From Bradysia coprophila (taxonomy: Eukaryota > Arthropoda > Insecta > Diptera > Sciaridae), in contig NW_023503376.1 of the NCBI RefSeq assembly GCF_014529535.1, forward strand, positions 4,121,608 through 4,185,607: 64,000 nt of DNA, given 5' to 3'. A program made the position numbers and the translations under genes. The notes under the pieces were generated by a model, which worked only from the letters and a program-made list of their open reading frames with translations, was not told the DNA's origin and made no database searches. Shown piece after piece: positions 20,872 through 31,519 of this stretch; position 1 is the stretch's first letter; each line of letters starts with the position of its first letter.

Positions 20872-23630
20872 ATGGATTTGGAATCGACCGGTCTGTCCCT
20901 AGAGGAGAAGTTAATTTATTTCATCGACAAAAATGAAGTAAATAACGTGGAACGATTGCTGAAAGAAGGTAATTTAACGAGAATGATTTTTCTCACTGCC
21001 TGTCAATGAATAGGACAGTAAACATGACAATGGATCGCAATTTCTGTTCATGTTTTTTTGTGTGAATATTTTGTTAGGTGATAAGAGAAGCTATTGCTCT
21101 TTTAAGAAGTAAATATTTACGTTGTATATAGGCTCGCCCTGTTGACATCGCAGACATTTTCTTAAGAAATTTTTCGAAAGCAAAAGTTTTCGATGAGGTG
21201 CAGTGGAGTTTTTGTCTAACTCTCTGCAGGCAGGCTTCCATGAAAAATAGTTTTAAGAATTGTTTCCACTCAACAAAAAGTACTCCGTGAGAGAGAGCGC
21301 TGTCAAGTAAACAAAGCAAAAATTGAAATAATTCAATTTTGTCTCTCACACGGAGCACGTTTTTGATAATTGGAAATCAAGCATTAGTTTTCGACCAGCC
21401 AAACCATTAGTCAAAAATGACCACAATTAATTCGACGTCCATTTCTCACTGTCCATTACATACAGGAGCCAATGCAACAATAATCACATCGATTGGCCGG
21501 TCAGCAGTTGGTTACGCGACACTGAAGGGCCTGCCGAACATTTTAAGGCTTTTGCTATGGTCATGCGAGGACAATTTCAATGTTGACGACAATGAGTGCA
21601 GCGAACCGAAGAAACTGAAAGCGTCCAAAGACCGTACACCGGATGGTATGGAGGACTTGCAGTGGGAAGAAGAAATTCAAGATGATTTCAGTAAATACGA
21701 TGCGAACGATGAATGGTCGAAGCTGTACGTGTAAGTCATTCATTTCACATGGAATAGGTTGATTCGATTCTGATGGCCAAGCTCACCCTTTAGATATTAC
21801 GCTCGGATTTTCGAAAAGACCGGAGAACTGCTTAGCAATACGATTAAGAAGAAGGATCCGCATTGCCTTGACAGCTATAGTCATGCACCGTTACACTATG
21901 CAGCAATGATAGGAGATCTGCAATGTGCAGAATTATTACTTCAGGTATGTTGGTTGGTTAGCGATGGTCTTTAACGGATTCATTGATTGAACCGATTCAA
22001 TTTGCCATCAGTACAATTCACCCGTCGACATTACGACGAAATGTGGATACACCGCCTTGCACCTGGCTGTTAAGAGTCCGGACGTTACAAGGTGTTTGCT
22101 GAAACGACGAGCCAATCCAAACAAGTATGCCGACCATAAACAGGAGACGCCTTTACATACAGGTAGTACATTGAAGTTGCCCTTTCGAGTCAGTCCCTGA
22201 CCGACTAATGAATTCTGTTTTTCCATCCCAAACAGCCGTACGTATTGGCACCCCAGAAGTGGTAAGTAAATCCTTTGGTACATCTCAGTAACAAGGTCTG
22301 ATCTAACAACCCTTCCAGATAACAATGCTAATAGATTCTGGTGCTGACATCAACGCTACATGTCTTATGAACCGGACGCCGCTCATTTTAGCCGTTGCAA
22401 GCAAGCAATTCGAAATTGCGAACATTCTGATCGACCGAGGAGCTAAGCTCAATACTCAGGACTCTCAAGGTACGTTTTCTGATCAGATCGATGGCAGTGT
22501 CGTCAATCAATGTCGTCATTTTACCTGCACCAAAGGTTGGACGCCACTGTACGTCGCCGTATTCGTACAAAATGTGCAATTAGTCGAACGACTCCTACAA
22601 CTCGGTGCTCGGCTGTTCGTCAACCACTATCTGCTGCACTACTGTGTGCGCGAAAACCTACTGGACATTATCAAAATGCTCGTCAGATACGGCGACAACA
22701 TTGACATACGCAATGGTTCCGGATGGTCACCGCTACTGATTGCAATCAGTGAACGAAACCTTCCGATATTCCAATTTTTCATGGACTACGGCGCTAAATT
22801 GAATAACAATCCGCTGCTCAGGGAATTGCACGTGGCTATCATGTACTGTACCGAAATGACGGAGTTCAAAACCATTGTCCAGACATTACTGTGCAGAAAT
22901 ATCGACGTTAATTCGGTCAATTACTGGGGCGAGACGCCACTACATTATACTATACTGCAGGAAAAGTACGATATGACCGAGTATTTGATCAAGGAAGGTG
23001 GTGATGTAAATGTAGGACACATAGCGCGTTCGACGGATAATCTTATTCTTGCCAGATATTCGAAAAATCTCGATTTAATCAAGCTACTAGGTGAGAGTGA
23101 ATCGATCCGGTCGGTCACTGCATCGTATACTAACAACACAATGTTCCGTCTTTCAGTGTACGCTGGTCTCAAAATTCATGGCTCATTCCGACCAAAATCA
23201 TTACCACCACCACCGTGGAACGATGTAAATAACAGCGAACACTTTCTAGCTAAAATATCGTCCAATCCACTGTCCCTGCAACAGTTGACACGGATGACAA
23301 TCCGTCATAAAATTATTCAGAAAATGCACTACACATCGAAAGGTCCACCGACCCAACCGTTCAATTATGTGAGAAACTGCGATGGTTCCATCGTGAAATA
23401 TTTGATATCCAGGTTGCATCTACCGAGACCCATACAAAGGTAACGGTCGAATATCACGATCATTTACAGTGGACCTGACCTGAGCGAATGGTTGTCTGTT
23501 GTGTTTCAGATATTTGTATGACTTCCCAGATGTGCCACACCTGAAGAGTGCCAGTAATCCTACCACGTCAGCGATTTCCAGTTACGAAATTCAAACATCC
23601 AATGCGATTACGGTAAATAATAACTTTTAA
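20872..23630 (+). CDS. Ankyrin repeat and SOCS box protein (ASB-like)
   Basis: Nine exons: 20872-20968, 21466-21730, 21794-21944, 22012-22162, 22236-22261, 22319-22469, 22536-23090, 23157-23439 and 23510-23630. All junctions are GT-AG and phases agree, giving 599 residues. Ankyrin repeats include SHAPLHYAAMIGDLQCAELL, CGYTALHLAVKSPD, KQETPLHTAVRIGTPEV, NRTPLILAVASKQFEIANIL, GWTPLYVAVFVQN, GWSPLLIAISERN and WGETPLHYTILQEKYDMTEY. The C-terminus has a SOCS box: a BC-box-like SLQQLTRMTIRHKI, then a Cul5-box-like LHLPRPIQRYLYD. Such proteins are substrate adaptors of elongin B/C-cullin 5 ubiquitin ligases in the cytosol. An acidic insert (about residues 60-120) is unusual. Intron 22470-22535 is 66 bp without stops, so it could be retained in frame, but ankyrin spacing supports splicing. 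Which ASB subfamily is unclear. Confidence 0.88.
21264..21365. mobile_element. Short palindromic MITE in ASB intron 1
   Basis: TTTCCACTCAACAAAAAGTA..CTCCGTG with inverse CACGGAGCACGTTTTTG. A second member, inverted, is at 46328-46455 and shares GCTGTCAAGTAAACAAAG in its body. Confidence 0.65.
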
Positions 23631-23889
23631 GTGGATGGCATTCACCGCACCATGTGCAGCGTCGAGGGTTTAGAGATCTTCTGTTGTGTCGAGAACATAT
23701 TTTTTGATTATTTTGCAGTACGGCTACATCGACAGTCTTGCGATAAGATGTAGATGGCAGCACTATTGCGGAATAGTGCAAACTAAGGTGGTTCAAATGG
23801 CATTTTGATAGCGGTTTCTTGGCCTAAAATCTTGAGTCTTAGGCTGGATCATTGACATGTTTTCTTTGAAAGGGTGTTGGTATTGTTAC

Positions 23890-24362
23890 CAGAATTCATT
23901 GAATTCGTCGAGAGGTCTAGAGCGGAGTGCTGGAAAACCAAAATAATTCGGGAACACTTTTCGGGTGAACTTTTCCCTAAAGAAAACGTTCTGAAGGATG
24001 AAGATGAAAAAATGTTTGAAATTTCCTCAAATAGTTGCAGGCATCTCGGGAGTACACTAAGTTTTCCAGTTCTGACAACAGGCCGCTTCTTCTTCCAGAT
24101 TGCGGTACCATCTCAGAATTTCCGAAAGCCTCAACTTATTCAGGTACCAATTCCGCCCACAATGTCCACTTCTATCACTCACCAAATGCGACTCCGGTCC
24201 ATGGTTAGCAAATCGTTGACCTATTTATCTTCGGGCATTGGGAAGAAGTATTGGGAAGCCTATATTCCTCCATCATACACTTTTCAGAGTTCTGCGTGTT
24301 TACGATCAACCGAAACTCCCGTTCTGACCCATTTACTTGACCCACTGAGAGTCATAAAATAG
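23890..24362 (+). CDS. Hypothetical exon or gene fragment
   Basis: Open for about 160 residues to a TAG at 24360. It has no ATG near the start of the frame; an acceptor-like TTACCAG at about 23892 precedes it. The sequence (FIEFVERSRAECWKTKI.., ..SITHQMRLRSMVSKSL..) shows no family I recognise. It is 260 bp downstream of the ASB-like gene and not in phase with a possible splice from that gene's last exon. The open length exceeds chance for this AT-rich DNA, so it may be a real terminal exon or a recent pseudogene. Confidence 0.3.
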
Positions 24363-24642
24363 CAATCGATTCTTAAGAATTAATAAATTTTCGAGTAGCT
24401 TCTAACGAAAATTGGGGGAGGGGAAACTCTACACAGAAAATCGTTGTCTTCTTTGATAATGAATACTTCTTTCATGCACCAAGCCTTTGTCAGAGATCTC
24501 TCATCTACTCGGTTTCAATATTCGCTTTTTTAGTCGTCGCTTGTTTTTACTGATACAATTTGCATTAAGTCGCCCAACTTGAATCTGTTCGAACAAATCT
24601 GTGTTGAATCCAGAGTTGAACGGAGGTCTGATTACGATTATC
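24363..24642. other. Intergenic, no gene seen
   Basis: Spacer before the CAGAGCC element; no feature recognised. Confidence 0.3.
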
Positions 24643-26179
24643 CAGAGCCTAATATTTGGGAATTAATTCTCTAAATTCCCAAAATTCCCAAAAATTCTCA
24701 AAAATTCCCAAAAATTCCCTAAATTCCCAAAAATTCCCAAAATACACAACAAATATTTCAGAACATATTGAATATAATATATTCACTAAATTGAGCTTAA
24801 GCGGCATATCGCCAAAACTGGAGGAGATGGTGATAGGGGAACAAGTGGTCTCCGATTTTAAGGAGTGATAGATTCGTCTTCAATTCTAGAGAATCGTATC
24901 TTTCATTTTTTTTCGAACATTTTTTTAAATTTTCGGTTAAAGTGTTCAATATAACTCAAAAATAATTATTTTAAGAGCAGTCTACACTCTACACTCCGAC
25001 CTTCTATGAAAAACATTTTCGATGATAACTTCTTATTAGAATATTTTTTGAAAAAAGTGGTTTCATCGTTTGGTGCCACAACATATAAAGTTTCGATAGC
25101 CACCAGAATAAACCGCGAGCCTTTTTTAATAAAAGTTTATTTTTGTTATAAACACTTTTTATATTTTTTTATAGAAATTAATTAAAAAAAATCACTGCCA
25201 TGATGAACTCACGTACGGAAACTCTAAAGAATCGAAATGGGATATTAGGTATTTGTCAGCTGATAGGAATATTTTGTTTGTTAGTGTTTGTTTTTTGGTT
25301 ATCTCGGTGATCACAATTAAAACAAACTGTCAACAAATAAAACATCCCAATTTGTTAAGTCACAAAATTGTTTTGTTTTTTTCAAGCGCGAGATTTTTTG
25401 AAAATTGGAGCGGCTTTTTAAATTGAAATTAAGAATTTCAAATTTCAAATTCCACTTTTCCAATATCAATATACATTTTCAGTGTGTTTTTGATGTGTTC
25501 ATTGAAATAAAAATAATATGGACAAAGGCTCGCGGTTTATTGTCAAAATTGATGCAGTCTACGCCGAGAAAACTCAAAAGTCCAAAAAATATCACAAAAA
25601 ACACAAATTTTAGGAATTTTGAGTTTTTTCTCAGTACACTACATCAATCTGGACAATTCCAGTGGCTATCGAAACCTTATATGTTCTGGCACCAAACGAT
25701 GAGGCCACTTTTTTCAAAAATAATTCGAATAAAAAGTTATCATCAAAAATGTATTTCATAGGGGGTCGGAGTGTAGATTGCTCTTAAATTATTGTTGTGT
25801 TGTACTAATGTCGGCTTTGGAGAGACCTACAAGTAGAGTATACGCCCTGGCTGGTGCGAGTACATCGACAAGAATTATATTCTTCAGAGCATAATATTTG
25901 GGAACCAATTCTCAAAAGTTCACTAAAATTCCAAAAAAAATCCCTTTTTTTTGCTTGTTCATAGTTTTTAAAGGTTTTTGAACTTTTCCTGATCTTTTAC
26001 GAGCATCTAATTATAAAAATGCAAAGAAAAGAAATTTTTTGGGAATTTTAGGGAATTTTTGGGAATTAATTCCCAAAATTCCCAAAAATTGCCAAAAATT
26101 CCCTAAATTCCCAAAAATTCCCAAAAATTCCCTCAATTCCCAAAAATTCTAGAAAACGATTCCCAAATATTAGGCTCTG
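24643..26179 (+). mobile_element. CAGAGCCTAATATTTGGGAA element, copy 1
   Basis: 1537 bp with inverted ends CAGAGCCTAATATTTGGGAA and a 7-bp direct repeat GATTATC at 24636-24642 and 26180-26186. The sub-terminal zones are (AATTCCCAAAA)n arrays. The core contains GTAGAGTATACGCCCTGGCT (about 25835) and a TTAAGCGGCATATCGCC motif near 24797. Copy 2 at 59760-61160 is its reverse complement. No transposase frame. The CAGAG ends suggest hAT affinity, but a 7-bp duplication is not standard. Confidence 0.85.
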
Positions 26180-26186
26180 GATTATC

Positions 26187-26954
26187 AGATACGGATTTTT
26201 GCCCCAACATTCAAGCTTTGCACGCACGTCGAAGACGTGCTAAAGACATTGTGATAACAGCAAGCACCGACATTTTAGTCAAATTTGAACCACCATAGTT
26301 TTAGTACACTTCGCTGGAATAATTTCATTTATGTTTAAACAAAAGAAAATTTGACTTTTTTTAGCGTATAAGGGAAAGCGGTCAAAGAATTTTAATCGAA
26401 GACTTTTTGGAAACAGTGGCTATTTCAATGACTGAATTATCATTGTGATTTCAGTCGGTTCAACCTTCTGTTGTTCCTGGTAGTTTACTTTTTAGTGTTT
26501 AATGTGCCCATTCTTCACTTAATGTCGTAAAATGTGACGAAATCGATGATGATTGAGAATTTAAAATTTAAGTATTTGTCGTTTAGTGTTTCTGTTTCGC
26601 TCTCTCCATGTCTATCTCCCAAAGTCCTTTTACCGCCTTCAAAACGGATAATGATTAGTACAAAGGTCGTGTAAGACATTGATTCATTGATTACGAATAA
26701 AACTGATGTTTATGTAGAGATCTAGTCATTTTGAAAACATTTTTCGTTCATTTGTGCACAAAAATAAATTTCCTTCCCAAAAAAACAATGTTTTTTAATT
26801 TGTCGCAAGCGTACAACAGCCGGACTTTGGTAAATGTTGGTTTTCCACTTATTCCGAAGGAAAACTCGCACGTTTAGAAAAATGATCTTTAATGGAGGAG
26901 ACTTACAAACATTAATTGAATTATAACTCGTTAAAACTAGATGTAATTCATGGA
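26187..26954. other. Intergenic, no gene seen
   Basis: Mixed AT-rich sequence. A minus-strand frame near 26722-26985 is not convincing. Confidence 0.35.
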
Positions 26955-26966
26955 ATCCAACATTAA

Positions 26967-27398
26967 GGTGGCGGTACATTTCCACACCGTCAATATCGTC
27001 AGGAACGATATTATCGTTTTTTAGACGATAATATCGTCTAAAAACGATATTATCGTTTTTAGACGATAATATCGTTTTTAGACGATAATATCGTTTTTAG
27101 ACGATAGTATCGTCCAAAAAAACGATAATAAATTTTTTGGGCGATATTATCGTTTTTTTGGACGACAGTATCTTCTAAAAAACGATAATATCGTTTTTAG
27201 ACGATAGTATCGTCCAAAAAAACGATAATATCGTTTTTTGGACGATAGTATCGTCTAAAAAACGATATTATCGCCCAAAAAATTTATTATCGTTTTTAAG
27301 ACGATACTATCGTCCAAAAATTTTTAAAAATCGATACTATCGTCTAAAAAACGATAATATCGTTCCTGACGATATTGACCGCGTAGTTATGTCGCCTC
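26967..27398. mobile_element. Palindromic satellite element (ACGATAATATCGT)n
   Basis: 432 bp bounded by a 12-bp direct repeat ATCCAACATTAA (26955-26966, 27399-27410), taken as target duplication. The outer arms contain GTCAATATCGTCAGGAACGA and its inverse. The interior is a string of AACGATAATATCGTTTTTAG units, each itself palindromic, in mirrored orientation about the centre. No coding sequence. Confidence 0.85.
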
Positions 27399-27410
27399 AT
27401 CCAACATTAA

Positions 27411-28054
27411 ATGTGCCAAGGAGAAACTGTAATATGAAAAAATCTTACATTGTCAGAAGATCAATTTCTCTTACTTGAACATCGTGGCAGGGACGAACGA
27501 CCTTGGCTCGTTTTTGGCTTTCACTTCTCTTGTTTTAAGTAAATGTGCGCTAGCGTTTGAGGTCTACAATTCCATGGCCACGTTGAAACAACCCGCAAGT
27601 CATCTGCTGTCGGTATCGACGCCAAGAATGAGCAATACTCTGGCAATGGACAATATGAATGTGGGATAAAAACAATGAAGTAATAGATTGTGTATCAAAC
27701 ACTTGCGGACCGTTTCTCAAAGGTTAATCAATTATTTTGTCAGCTTCGACTTTGTAACGTTGTAGAGACTCTTTAGTCGTAGGCATTTGAATTATTATCG
27801 AAGAAGAAGTGAAACAGAACGTGTGGCATTATGTACCCACATTTGCTCGCAATTTTCTGGAAACAAAACCATCTACTTCACAATCGCTATCCAGTGTATT
27901 TACTCGGCTTTAAATACGATTTATCCATCATTATACAAATGTTGACAAGGATGTGTGCATTTGACAAAGCACCTGGCATAGTAGTAGAATATCCCTTATG
28001 TCAAATAGATTACTAATTACGACACGAGAATTATGAGTTCCTGTGAACTCTGGT
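27411..28054. other. Intergenic, no gene supported
   Basis: A 64-codon frame at 27475-27669 (..SPRMSN-like, no family) is too short to support. The rest is non-coding AT-rich DNA. Confidence 0.35.
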
Positions 28055-28161
28055 AAAACCAACAAATTTTTATTTTTATTTAGTGAAACACAGCTGGGCT
28101 TGAACTAGCAACCTCTGGTCTATAAATCCAGCGCCTATCCAACTCGACCAACGAGGCGAGC
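28055..28161 (-). mobile_element. tRNA-derived SINE-like fragment
   Basis: On the minus strand from 28161: an A-box-like TGGTCGAGTTGG, an anticodon-arm-like CTGGATTTATAGACCAG, a B-box AGTTCAAGCCC, then an A-rich tail (TAAATAAAAATAAAAA). The 5' GCTCGCC does not pair with the 3' end, so no acceptor stem forms. This is a SINE head or a tRNA pseudogene and not a functional tRNA. Confidence 0.6.
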
Positions 28162-28583
28162 AAAAATGAAGTCATTTCAGATGTTTATGTCTCACATTTA
28201 ACGTTAACCACTAATGCCAACAATTATCACGTCTTTTACAGGCTTACATGAATATTGTTTGCCACACATCAGTGCCTGATCTATCCAATACGTTTCGTTC
28301 TCCATTCTAATTACTAATTACGACAGTGTACCATTTAGTTTTTCATTTTTACACTGTTTCAAGGTCAGTTAGTGTAAATGTTAGCCTATTTAACAAAAGC
28401 TCCGGTTGTTTTTCTCTCGTAATTTATCGAAAACAACGATGTGCGTTGGCAGAAAGTATACTTGTAAGGAATTAGTCATTCAGCAGATTCTACCACTGGC
28501 CGAAATAGTGGCAAATCAATTACTAATTCCTTCAGTTACCGGATTACTATCTAATAGGGCGTATCGAATTTTGAGAATTTTAA

Positions 28584-28782
28584 CACATTGAAATTAATTG
28601 CGGCTTGCCAACTTTCGGCACCCTGGACTTTACTTAAATTGTCGAGGAATGTCTCCAAATAAATTTCTAAAAATCCAAAACTGAATTCTAGATTTTTAGA
28701 AATTTATTTGGAGGTATTCCACGACTATTTAAGTAAAGTCCAGGGTGTCGAAAGTTGGCAAGCCGCAATTAATTTCAATGTG
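28584..28782. mobile_element. TTAA-flanked 199-bp palindromic MITE
   Basis: Ends CACATTGAAATTAATTGCGG and its inverse, flanked by TTAA at 28580-28583 and 28783-28786. The arms of about 95 bp are nearly perfect, with centre near 28684. A TTAA duplication is characteristic of piggyBac-type transposition. Confidence 0.85.
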
Positions 28783-28787
28783 TTAAG

Positions 28788-29065
28788 GGTCGCGATAGCC
28801 TGTGTGCGGAAAACGTAGATCATTGAAAACTAAGTCCAGGCATATGGTTGATGGATCCGAAGGTGCCCGGGAAGAAGTCCCACCGGACGACTTTAACTTT
28901 CAAATGGTCATAGCTCGGAAAGTTAAGAGTATTTTTGAAAACAATGTTCTAGCAGGATGTAGAGCGTTAAAAACTCTACAAAACTGCCAAAGAAACCGAT
29001 GGTCCAAAAGGTGTGTCTGTCGAGGTTTTCTAACATCGAAAGTTCGACATTTTGGTTTTTGACTT
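28788..29065. other. Unassigned, possible repeat
   Basis: GC is somewhat higher than in the surroundings. A plus-strand frame of 86 codons has no recognisable motif. Confidence 0.3.
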
Positions 29066-29500
29066 TTATTTCCTGAGAGACAAATTATTAACTTTAGCTT
29101 TTGGCATGAGGTTGTAGAGGAGGTCGAGTACTACCAGTACACTAGGCATTGTCCCGGTCGGCGATCCATCCGAAACCACTTTTTCAACATTGTTGAATGG
29201 ACTTTTTAAGTGTACCCACGTCGCCCACGAAGCCATTGCAGACAATGTAACCGGTGTTGCTGAGTCGAGGTAACCTTGGCCAGTAAGTGCACATAATATT
29301 CCATAACAGTAGCTGAACTCTTTTACAAAATATTTAAGAATTCGGTGATGCTCCGGAAATTCCTTCAATGGTGTGTACGTGTAGTCAATTACCCCGAGTC
29401 GTTTCCCCCTCGAGATTCTGACATCTAATTCGCTGAACAGATTCCTTTCAATTGTTATTTCATAAACATGTTTGTACACTGCCAAAAAATATTTTTTCAC
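29066..29500 (-). CDS. Hypothetical coding fragment
   Basis: An open minus-strand frame of about 145 codons ends at 29066 (TAG side). The protein reads ..VYKHVYEITIERNLFSELDV, ..GVIDYTYTPLKEFPEHHRIL and ..FSYCYGILCALTGQG, coding-like but unrecognised. Its only ATG lies in the adjoining CAGGTAATGTA palindromic repeat, so the natural start is unknown. TTTTTTGGCAG just upstream could be an acceptor. It may be an exon, a captured gene fragment or transposon debris. Confidence 0.3.
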   Translation of the reverse strand: MKKYFLAVYKHVYEITIERNLFSELDVRISRGKRLGVIDYTYTPLKEFPEHHRILKYFVKEFSYCYGILCALTGQGYLDSATPVTLSAMASWATWVHLKSPFNNVEKVVSDGSPTGTMPSVLVVLDLLYNLMPKAKVNNLSLRK

Positions 29501-29852
29501 ATTACCTGTGACAGATAATGTATCCGTCAAATGTTAGCTGTGACAGGTAATGTACATTATCTGTCGTGGGTAGCCTACATTGGCTGTGACTGGGTAATGT
29601 TTTAGCTTATATCCACAATAAAACTATGAAACGTTACGTACTGAATGGCTCAGTGACAACGCACTAGACTCATGATCTGAGGGTCCGCGGATCGAATCCA
29701 GCGCGTAAAACTTTTTTTTATTTGCAAATTAACTGTCGAAGTTAAGCTTTTACATTACCAGTCACAGCTAATTTTATAAAAGATTACCTGTCACAGATAA
29801 TGTTATGAAAATACATTACCTGGGGACGTACATTACCTGTGACCGCTGTTTA
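29500..29852. mobile_element. Fold-back element with (ACATTACCTGTGACAG) ends and a tRNA-like core
   Basis: Multiple copies of ACATTACCTGTGACAGATAA lie in one orientation at 29500-29620 and inverted at 29750-29850. In the middle, 29641-29706 on the + strand, is a tRNA-like piece: A-box-like TGGCTCAGTGACAAC, anticodon loop CTCATGA (CAT), B-box GGATCGAATCC, then TTTTTTTT. The acceptor stem is not formed, so it is not a tRNA gene. Confidence 0.6.
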
Positions 29853-31190
29853 TTTTTCTGTCAGTGTAGATTTACTCAATTGAGTTATAAAGGTGCATGA
29901 CAAGTACGTCGAAACAAACAACCAAATCAATTAATCAATTTGTTTCATGTCTTTTTATTACATCAAGTTATTCATCAAAATATTTTTTGGAAAAATAATT
30001 TAAAAATTAAATTATTATTTACAGTGAGTGCGCTTAAAATTAATTGCGTTTTGCAAGTACCAATTAAAATTAGAAAAACGAATATTTCCTATTATCAATT
30101 ATGTGGTATGTTATGGTATGATCCGCTTTACAGTACTTAAAAATACAACAACTAAATTAATCACAATTATTGCACACAATTGGCCTAAATTTTGTCTTTA
30201 ATTTTTTTAAATTTAAATTTAAATTTTGAATAAAAATCATGGGATCACTAAAATTTCTGGAATCATTTTTTTCCATCGATAAAGATAACGGGTTTTAGTA
30301 AGGTTTCAATGTGGGAAGTTGCTATAATTTCTAACTTTTAGTTAGAAATTTATTTATAAGTTATCCGAATAGGAAACACAGAAAGAAAACTTAGGACAAA
30401 AATTTTAATTTAAGTTTAAACCATCGAAACCACAGCTCCTTATCAATCCTTATCAATTTCACATTTACCAATTTAATTCAATTAAATTAAAAAAAAAAAA
30501 AAACTTCTTCCTGAGATACCCACCCAATACAATTTCGGCAACAACCGCCTTTTCCACCAAAAATTTCCCATTTTTAATTTCAATTTATTTTCCAATTAAC
30601 AACAAAATTGATTTAAAACCAAAAAACTGACAACATTGACTATGTTAAAAAAAACCATTCGTCCAACGAACGAAGCTTATCGATCTAATTCTTCACTGAC
30701 TTCAATATGGCACGATGAAGATACACGGACTTTTTCGTTCAGAGAATTTTTTTATGTTAAATTACTAAAATGTACAGAAATTTTGTTTAACTTAATTTAT
30801 CCTAATTAATAAGCTTATCCTACGCTCAAATTAATAATTTAAAAACGAAATCTGTTTCTAAAGCCATCAATGTTTGCTTTGCAATTTAAAGACCAAACAT
30901 TTTAGGGTCACTGACAGTTGCTTTTTCAAATTGGATATAATTAGGGTCATAAGTAGTTTGGTGCTTGAAGCCTTCGCTGCATGATAAGAAAAACAGCTGA
31001 TTCCGTGCATTCTAAACACTAGTTCCTTTTCCTTCTTACAATTTTAAGCGCGATGAATGCAATGAAACAATGTCTCCGAGAACCTTTACGAACGGGAAAA
31101 TTATGAAACTTTGTCATTGGAATGGAAAACCGATGTTTAACATAGTTTCCAATAGGTAAACAATCTTTTTTATCAACAATTGAGGTTATG
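29853..31190. other. Long AT-rich gene-free stretch
   Basis: Nothing recognisable beyond homopolymer runs (poly-A near 30490). No coding frame with any motif. Confidence 0.45.
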
Positions 31191-31196
31191 TAGTTA

Positions 31197-31517
31197 CAGT
31201 GAATGACATCTCAAATGTCTCACTGTCATTTTTTTTTCAGAGAATGTCATTGTGAATTTGCAATAGGTTTGTTCCAAGTAACTGTAAACACGAACTTTGA
31301 CAACCCGAACAACGACAATTTCATCCATAGCAACGTCGCTTACGTGATATTTCATACAAATCGAGCAACGTCGCCTACGCGATTTACACTGAGATATTAT
31401 TGAGGTTATGGTTATATGGATGAAATTTGACAATTCATATGGCCTTGGAACAAACCTATGACACAATAAAATTCTCAGAAAAATTTGACAGTGAGACATT
31501 TGAGATGTCGTTCACTG
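31197..31517. mobile_element. CAGTGAACGACATC MITE, copy 2, interrupted by a second MITE
   Basis: Same ends and TA duplication (31195-31196, 31518-31519) as the copy at 15544-15667, in inverted orientation. It is split by the 193-bp insert 31265-31457. Outside the insert the two copies are nearly identical. Confidence 0.88.
31265..31457. mobile_element. AGGTTTGTTCCAAG MITE nested inside the CAGTGAACG MITE
   Basis: Ends AGGTTTGTTCCAAG and CTTGGAACAAACCT, with AT duplicated on each side (31263-31264, 31458-31459). The inner arms also pair (CAATTTCATCCATA with TATGGATGAAATTTG). Comparison with the uninterrupted copy shows exactly this segment is extra. Confidence 0.88.
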
Positions 31518-31519
31518 TA

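Noticed and set aside
22470-22535. 66-bp in-frame segment as coding sequence of the ASB-like protein
   Set aside because: It has no stop codon, but it begins GTACGT, ends AAAG, and interrupts an ankyrin repeat (DSQG|WTPLYVAV), so it is more likely an intron.
28083-28161. Functional tRNA gene (UAU anticodon)
   Set aside because: No acceptor-stem pairing and poor D- and T-stems, with an A-rich tail; more likely a SINE head or tRNA pseudogene.
29641-29706. Functional tRNA-Met gene
   Set aside because: The anticodon loop contains CAT and the B box is good, but the acceptor stem does not form and it lies inside a palindromic element.
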